Assembly: GCA_024229615.1 (NCBI GenBank)
Contig: JAAESG010000100.1
Coordinates: forward strand, 1 to 47,032
Source of the DNA: Gammaproteobacteria bacterium
GTDB lineage: Bacteria > Pseudomonadota > Gammaproteobacteria > GCA-001735895
Length of the DNA stretch: 47,032 nucleotides
Direction: 5' to 3'
Notes under the pieces: model-generated
Seen by the model: only the letters and a program-made list of their open reading frames with translations
Databases searched by the model: none
What the model was told of the DNA's origin: nothing
Made by a program: the position numbers and the translations under genes
Shown: positions 42,614 through 47,032 of the stretch, piece by piece
Position numbering within the stretch: the stretch's first letter is position 1
Layout of the letters: each line of letters opens with the position of its first letter

Positions 42614-43735
42614 TTAATCAGCCCGGTATACGCCGCCGAGGATGGCGGCGCGCTGTGCCCGCGTTACTTGTGGGATATTACCGCTGCGCAGACTAATGCG
42701 TTCGCGTGCGAGCCAGGCAAATGCAGCGGCTTCGACGTAGTCGGGATCCAGCCCCAGGACCGCGGTGGTCGAGACCGGGCAATCGGGCAGCGATGCATCG
42801 AGGCGCTCAAGCAAGTATTGGTTGTGGGCACCGCCGCCACAGACAAAGCAGTTGGCGGGTTCCGCCAGGACCGATATGGCTGTGGCTATCGTACTGGCAG
42901 TTAACTCGATCAGAGTAGCCTGCACATCCCTGGCATCATATTCGTCTTGCAGATAACTCGATAGCCATTCGGCGTTGAAATACTCGGTACCAGTCGATTT
43001 GGGTGGCGCCTGACAGAAGTAAGCTTCCCCTGAAATCATACGGGTGAGCAAATCATCGATGACCGTGCCGCCGCGTCCCCAGGCTCCGTCCTCGTCAAAA
43101 CTGGAGTTCCGGTGTTTTCGGTTCCAGTAATCGCACAAGGTGTTACCGGGTCCGGTATCGAAGCCGATAACAGGACATTCTGAGTTAGCCGGTAGCCAGG
43201 TAATGTTGGCAATACCTCCGATATTCACCAATATGCGATTTTCATCCTTCGAGTGAAACAGAAATTGGTGAAATGCAGGCGCCAAAGGTGCCGCCTGGCC
43301 CCCCAACGCGATATCCTTGCGCCTGAAGTCGGCAACGGTGGTAATGCCGGTAAGCACTGCCAGGCGATTGGGATCCCCTATCTGGGCACTGAAAGGACTG
43401 GTCGAGTCCGGGCTATGGCGTATCGTCTGTCCGTGGCAACCCAGCGCCACAATTTTGCTGCGATCCACCGACGCCATTGATAGTGCCGTGTTAACCGACT
43501 CCGCGTATACCTCACCCAGCCTGGCATCGAGGCTATAAAGTTCATCCAGGGTGGTCGATGACGACTGACACAAAGCCTCTAGCTGTTGTTTCATCGATGC
43601 TGCGTAGGGAGTGGTTGCGCTGTGGATCAAACGCGGTGGGAACTCTGCAAAATCGACAATTGCGACATCGACCCCGTCGAGACTGGTACCGGACATCAAG
43701 CCGATGTAGATTTCGTTGCCTGCTATCAGGCTCAC
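42614..43735 (-). CDS. anmK: Anhydro-N-acetylmuramic acid kinase
   Basis: 373 aa, ASKHA fold. The ATP-binding opening is YIGLMSGTSLDGVDVAIVDF (about 10-29), with GFDTGPGNTLCDYW and FVCGGGAHNQYLLERL further on. It opens the anhydro ring of anhMurNAc and phosphorylates it to MurNAc-6-P during murein recycling. The start is GTG, overlapping the M23 peptidase stop by 4 bases (GTGA), so both belong to one operon with a shared cell-wall theme. Confidence 0.95.
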   Translation of the reverse strand: MSLIAGNEIYIGLMSGTSLDGVDVAIVDFAEFPPRLIHSATTPYAASMKQQLEALCQSSSTTLDELYSLDARLGEVYAESVNTALSMASVDRSKIVALGCHGQTIRHSPDSTSPFSAQIGDPNRLAVLTGITTVADFRRKDIALGGQAAPLAPAFHQFLFHSKDENRILVNIGGIANITWLPANSECPVIGFDTGPGNTLCDYWNRKHRNSSFDEDGAWGRGGTVIDDLLTRMISGEAYFCQAPPKSTGTEYFNAEWLSSYLQDEYDARDVQATLIELTASTIATAISVLAEPANCFVCGGGAHNQYLLERLDASLPDCPVSTTAVLGLDPDYVEAAAFAWLARERISLRSGNIPQVTRAQRAAILGGVYRAD

Positions 43736-45120
43736 TGCGAATTATCGGCCAGGGTGCGATCCATCAGGCGTAACATCGACAGATAAACCTGGGTATTCTC
43801 CTTGAAGTGGGCTAGATATGCCGAATGTACCGGCTTGGCTTCAGGCAGCTTCACTGTGAGTGGGTTACGATGTACCCCGTTGACACGAAACTCGTAGTGC
43901 AGGTGAGGACCGGTCGCCAGTCCAGAGCTGCCGACATAACCGATAATCTGACCCTGTTTGACTTTCTTGCCGCTGCGAACACCGCGCGCATAACCGTTTA
44001 AATGACCGTAGGCGGTTGTATATCTACCACCGTGGCGAATCACCACCAGGCGACCATAACCACCTTTTTTACCGGCAAAAATCACCTTGCCGTCGCCAGA
44101 CGCACGTACAGGTGTGCCACGTTTTGCGGCATAGTCAACGCCCTTATGCGAACGCCACTTGGATAGCACAGGGTGCCAGCGTTTATTGCTGAAGCGAGAA
44201 CTGATGCGTCGAAAATCGACCGGGCTACGCAGGAAAGCCTTACGCATGCTTTTGCCGTCAGGGCTGAAATAGTCGGTTTCCCCTTTGGGGTCGGTGTAGT
44301 AAACAGCGCGATAGGTTTTGCCGTTGTTCATGAACTCGGCAGACAGGATGCGCCCATTGCGAATTTTGACATCGTCCTTGAAGAGCTCTTCGTAGACGAT
44401 TCCGAAACGGTCGCCCTTCCGAATATCCAGCGAGAAATCGACATCCCAGCCAAAGATCGAAACCAGATCCATGATCACGTCTTCGGGGATATCGGCGTTC
44501 GCAGCGGCCTCAAAAAGTGAAGTTTCGATAACCCCTTCGCGATAGATGGGGAAGGCATCCAGTTGATAATTGATTATCTGGCTGCTGAAAGACTGGTCTT
44601 CGGTACGCTGAATTAACAGAGTGCGCGTAATATCCGGGATATATTTCATTTGGCGCAGCTGGCCTTTCTCGTCGAGCAGTAATTTAATTTCCTGACCCGG
44701 TTTGATATATCGCAATTTCCTGGTCTGATCGTTCAAGCGCGATATCTGATGGGTGGTCGTCGAAGATATCCCCTGTTTGGCGAAAATAGATGCGAGGGTA
44801 TCACCAGTTTTGATGGTAACGCTCGCCCACGGGCCGTTATCGATTTCGCTGACCGTCTGCACGATATCCTGCTCCGCAGAAACCGCTGAATCCGGTAGCG
44901 GCAGTGAATAGTGTAATCGTGTCGACTTGGGGGTAGAATCCGCAGCTTTGGCCGAAGGCTGCCAGTTCGTCACGCTAAATCCCAATAACATGACAACGGT
45001 AGTTACAAGTAGTAATTTGACCATCAGACTGGGATGGAAAACAGGTTTTGGGGGCACAGTGTTTCCAGACCCTGTCAATAAGGCGCGGTCAGATTTGAAA
45101 TCAAGATCTTGAAAGCTCAT
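43732..45120 (-). CDS. LysM-M23 murein endopeptidase (MepM/YebA-like)
   Basis: 462 aa. An N-terminal membrane anchor (about 30-48, MVKLLLVTTVVMLLGFSV) is followed by a LysM-like/OapA domain (about 95-145, TIKTGDTLASIFAKQGIS), a linker domain and the M23 peptidase domain (about 325-430). Zinc ligands are seen in HKGVDYAAKRGTPV (H and D) and GPHLHYEF (HxH). It would cut murein cross-links to permit cell-wall growth. It is divergent from tyrS and coupled to anmK, as in Pseudomonas. Confidence 0.93.
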   Translation of the reverse strand: MSFQDLDFKSDRALLTGSGNTVPPKPVFHPSLMVKLLLVTTVVMLLGFSVTNWQPSAKAADSTPKSTRLHYSLPLPDSAVSAEQDIVQTVSEIDNGPWASVTIKTGDTLASIFAKQGISSTTTHQISRLNDQTRKLRYIKPGQEIKLLLDEKGQLRQMKYIPDITRTLLIQRTEDQSFSSQIINYQLDAFPIYREGVIETSLFEAAANADIPEDVIMDLVSIFGWDVDFSLDIRKGDRFGIVYEELFKDDVKIRNGRILSAEFMNNGKTYRAVYYTDPKGETDYFSPDGKSMRKAFLRSPVDFRRISSRFSNKRWHPVLSKWRSHKGVDYAAKRGTPVRASGDGKVIFAGKKGGYGRLVVIRHGGRYTTAYGHLNGYARGVRSGKKVKQGQIIGYVGSSGLATGPHLHYEFRVNGVHRNPLTVKLPEAKPVHSAYLAHFKENTQVYLSMLRLMDRTLADNSQ

Positions 45121-45194
45121 TAGGTAATTAGTCTAAGTTATTGGTTAAATTGAGATAACAGGCCCAGAATATTATCTCCAAACAGGTATATAGC

Positions 45195-46394
45195 ATGATT
45201 TCGGAAAAAGATGCAATGCAACAGTTAAATCGTGGGTGCGATGAAATCCTGCTTGAGGCTGAATTGCAAGCAAAATTAAAGCGGGGTGTGGCCTTGAGAA
45301 TCAAGGCGGGTTTTGATCCAACCGCGCCCGATTTGCACCTGGGTCACACTGTTTTAATCAATAAAATGCGCCAATTCCAGGAACTTGGGCACCACATCAT
45401 GTTTTTAATCGGCGATTTTACGGGTATGATCGGGGATCCCAGTGGTAAATCGGTGACGCGTCCTCCGCTTACAGCAGAGCAGATTCAGCAAAATGCGCTG
45501 ACCTATCAGAAGCAGGTGTTCAAGATACTCGACCCTGAGATGACCGAGATTTGCTTCAACTCGACCTGGCATGGACCACGTAATTCCGCCGACATGATCC
45601 GGCTTGCGTCCCGTCATACCGTGGCGCGTATGTTGGAGCGCGATGATTTCTCCAAACGTTATAAAAATAATCAACCGATCTCTATTCACGAGTTTCTCTA
45701 CCCGCTGGTGCAGGGCTGGGATTCGGTCGAAATGAAGGCAGATGTTGAATTGGGCGGTACCGATCAGAAGTTTAACCTGTTGGTAGGGCGTGAATTGATG
45801 AAGGCCGAAGGGATGGAGCCGCAGGTAATTCTAACCATGCCGATACTCGAAGGGCTCGATGGTGTGCAGAAGATGTCCAAGTCACTCGATAACTACATTG
45901 GGATCGAGGATTCACCGAATGAGATGTTCGGCAAGATCATGTCGGTGAGCGATGAGCTGATGTGGCGCTATTTCGAATTGTTGAGTTTTCGACCGATGTC
46001 CGAGATAGAACAATTCCAGAGTGATATCGCCGGCGGTGCTAACCCTCGCGACATCAAGTTTCTGCTGGCCGAGGAGATTATTACCCGGTTTCACGATGGT
46101 GCGGCCGCCGAAGCCGCCAAGCGGGATTTCATAGCGCGCTTTGCAAAGGGTGCAATGCCGGATGAAATGCCTGAGGTCAGCCTGACCCTTGAGCGGGATC
46201 GTATCGGCATTGCGGCACTATTAAAGCAGGCCGGGCTAACCAGCAGCACCTCTGAAAGCTTTCGCATGATTCAGCAGGGCGCGGTAAAACTGGATGGTGA
46301 AAAAGTCAGTGATCGAGGACTTGAACTGGACAGGGGCTCAGTCATTGTGGCCCAGGTTGGCAAGCGCAAATTCTCGCGAGTCAAGATTAACTGA
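45195..46394 (+). CDS. tyrS: Tyrosyl-tRNA synthetase
   Basis: 399 aa, the TyrRS subgroup common in Pseudomonas (about 400 aa). The HIGH-type motif is [11 protein letters not shown], the KMSKS loop is [12 protein letters not shown], and an S4 RNA-binding domain occupies the C-terminus (about 335-399, [17 protein letters not shown]). It charges tRNA-Tyr. The neighbouring rRNA operon directly downstream is also the Pseudomonas arrangement. No terminator is obvious between tyrS and the first rrn promoter, only 20 bases after the stop. Confidence 0.96.
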   Translation: MISEKDAMQQLNRGCDEILLEAELQAKLKRGVALRIKAGFDPTAPDLHLGHTVLINKMRQFQELGHHIMFLIGDFTGMIGDPSGKSVTRPPLTAEQIQQNALTYQKQVFKILDPEMTEICFNSTWHGPRNSADMIRLASRHTVARMLERDDFSKRYKNNQPISIHEFLYPLVQGWDSVEMKADVELGGTDQKFNLLVGRELMKAEGMEPQVILTMPILEGLDGVQKMSKSLDNYIGIEDSPNEMFGKIMSVSDELMWRYFELLSFRPMSEIEQFQSDIAGGANPRDIKFLLAEEIITRFHDGAAAEAAKRDFIARFAKGAMPDEMPEVSLTLERDRIGIAALLKQAGLTSSTSESFRMIQQGAVKLDGEKVSDRGLELDRGSVIVAQVGKRKFSRVKIN

Positions 46395-46413
46395 GAAATC
46401 CTCAAAATAGCGC

Positions 46414-46441
46414 TTGACGCGATATAATTACTGCCTATAAT
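46414..46441 (+). promoter_or_regulatory. rRNA operon promoter P1
   Basis: TTGACG (46414-46419), a 16-base spacer and TATAAT (46436-46441), followed by the GC-rich discriminator GCGCGCCTCG. Near-consensus elements with a GC-rich discriminator are the hallmark of stringently controlled rRNA promoters. It lies about 420 bases before 16S rRNA. Confidence 0.75.
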
Positions 46442-46575
46442 GCGCGCCTCGTCGAGACGAACCGGCCGGGTTTTTAAACCGCCATTTCGGATCTTCGAAG
46501 GGCATAAAATAGCCCCTGCAATTCAGGTGGATTTCGACCAATCAGAATTTATCCAAATAAATGCTGAGGAAGTCG

Positions 46576-46603
46576 TTGACGCCGTGAAAAAAGGGCTTAT
46601 AAT
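46576..46603 (+). promoter_or_regulatory. rRNA operon promoter P2
   Basis: TTGACG (46576-46581), a 16-base spacer and TATAAT (46598-46603), again followed by GCGCGCCTCG. The core hexamers, spacer length and ten-base discriminator are identical to P1, 162 bases upstream. It lies about 260 bases before 16S rRNA. Confidence 0.75.
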
Positions 46604-46682
46604 GCGCGCCTCGCTTTTAGAAACAGCCCGGTGATTTAGCGATTTCCGGTGCGGCGAGACGGCCTTGAAAAGGGCCACAAAA

Positions 46683-46717
46683 CACCAGGCGTTCCCTGGT
46701 GCAACGATCTTTAACAA
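46683..46717 (+). promoter_or_regulatory. rrn leader antitermination signals (boxB-like hairpin and boxA)
   Basis: CACCAGG/CCTGGTG (46683-46689 with 46695-46701) forms a 7-bp hairpin with a 5-base loop, followed by GATCTTTAACAA (46706-46717), close to the E. coli boxA TGCTCTTTAACAA. The following TTTGTGTGGGCACTC also matches the E. coli leader. Further on ATGATA/TATCAT makes a small hairpin near 46755. These recruit the Nus antitermination complex and lie in the pre-16S leader. The whole stretch 46395-46862 holds no protein gene. Confidence 0.7.
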
Positions 46718-46862
46718 TTGATTAGGTAATTTGTGTGGGCACTCATGTCAATGATGATACTCGTATCATTACGATTTGAGTGACCAAAACTTTAACTTAC
46801 GTTAAATAAGTCGAGGTTACTCTCTTCAAAAAAGTTACACGGAGCTATCCGTAAATAGTTTT

Positions 46863-47032
46863 AAACTGAAGAGTTTGATCCTGGCTCAGATTGAACGCTG
46901 GCGGTATGCTTAACACATGCAAGTCGAACGGTAGCAGCAGAGCTTGCTCTGGCTGACGAGTGGCGGACGGGTGCGTAACGCGTGGGAATTTACCTTGTAG
47001 TGGGGGATAGCCCGGAGAAATCCGGATTAATA
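46863..47032 (+). rRNA. 16S ribosomal RNA, 5' part
   Basis: The mature 5' end is placed at AAACTGAAGAGTTTGATC (E. coli begins AAATTGAAGAGTTTGATC). The universal CTGGCTCAGATTGAACGCTGG and AACACATGCAAGTCGAACGG follow, then the V1 stem and GTGGCGGACGGGTGCGTAACGCGTGGG. It runs off the right edge of the window after 170 bases. The TATGCTTAACACATGCAAG reading in place of the commoner CAGGCCTAACACATGCAAG may help placement by database search. Confidence 0.97.

Overview
The window looks like a chromosomal segment of a motile, Gram-negative gammaproteobacterium, probably marine. Evidence is a PomAB-type (sodium-family) flagellar stator, an Rnf complex, a NptA-type sodium/phosphate symporter, several outer-membrane or periplasmic proteins, and the 5' end of a gammaproteobacterial-type 16S rRNA at the right edge. 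Gene blocks match orders I recall from Pseudomonas and relatives: rnfABCDGE-nth, metG next to mrp and dcd, rppH-ptsP, and hemJ/argC-erpA-anmK-M23 peptidase-tyrS-rrn. Genus cannot be told from this sequence. There is no CRISPR array, tRNA, intact transposase or prophage. The window is mostly core chromosome with small scars.

Layout. 1-1490: an AT-rich PAS-GGDEF diguanylate cyclase, then about 200 bases of back-to-back hairpins abutting a 5'-truncated LysR gene, which suggests an insertion or rearrangement boundary. 1432-5181 (-): pomA-pomB-PilZ-HDOD, a stator operon with c-di-GMP-linked partners. 5344-7214 (-): mazG-tetR-small HExxH protein. 7290-8934 (+): amgK-murU, the MurNAc recycling shunt. 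8941-9835 (-): two small proteins of unknown function. 10101-17399 (-): Na/Pi symporter, EamA transporter, nadC, an atypical ClC protein, a possible 42-codon gene, a ThDP decarboxylase (AruI-like) and a 43-codon dehydrogenase fragment coupled to it. 17464-23536 (-): rnfABCDGE-nth-DUF1841. 23636-27876 (-): metG, a periplasmic trypsin-like protease and an FHA membrane protein. 28022-29110 (+): mrp. 29291-32153: doxX-azoR-pirin diverging from their likely LysR regulator. 32170-36917: a hybrid-kinase deletion remnant, dcd, a HAD phosphatase, rppH and ptsP. 36919-37090: repeat DNA. 37134-46394: hemJ, argC, DUF6776, bactofilin, erpA, a frameshifted HEAT-repeat gene, a gene split by an in-frame TGA, an outer-membrane barrel, anmK, an M23 peptidase and tyrS. 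46395-47032: tandem rrn promoters, an antitermination leader and the start of 16S rRNA.

Functional themes: cell-wall recycling (AmgK, MurU, AnmK, M23 peptidase), redox and Fe-S biology (Rnf, Nth, Mrp, ErpA, AzoR, pirin) and c-di-GMP/motility (GGDEF, PilZ, HDOD, PomAB). The most notable irregularities are several small gene-decay events seen directly in the sequence: a TGA where a Trp codon is expected, a -1 frameshift after a signal peptide, an in-frame kinase-receiver deletion, a dehydrogenase stub and a LysR stub. Also unusual are a probable ATA start codon, a ClC protein without the gating glutamate, and a two-gene FHA-membrane/periplasmic-protease module. I found no clearly new multi-gene system; the FHA/protease pair and the hairpin array are the best candidates.
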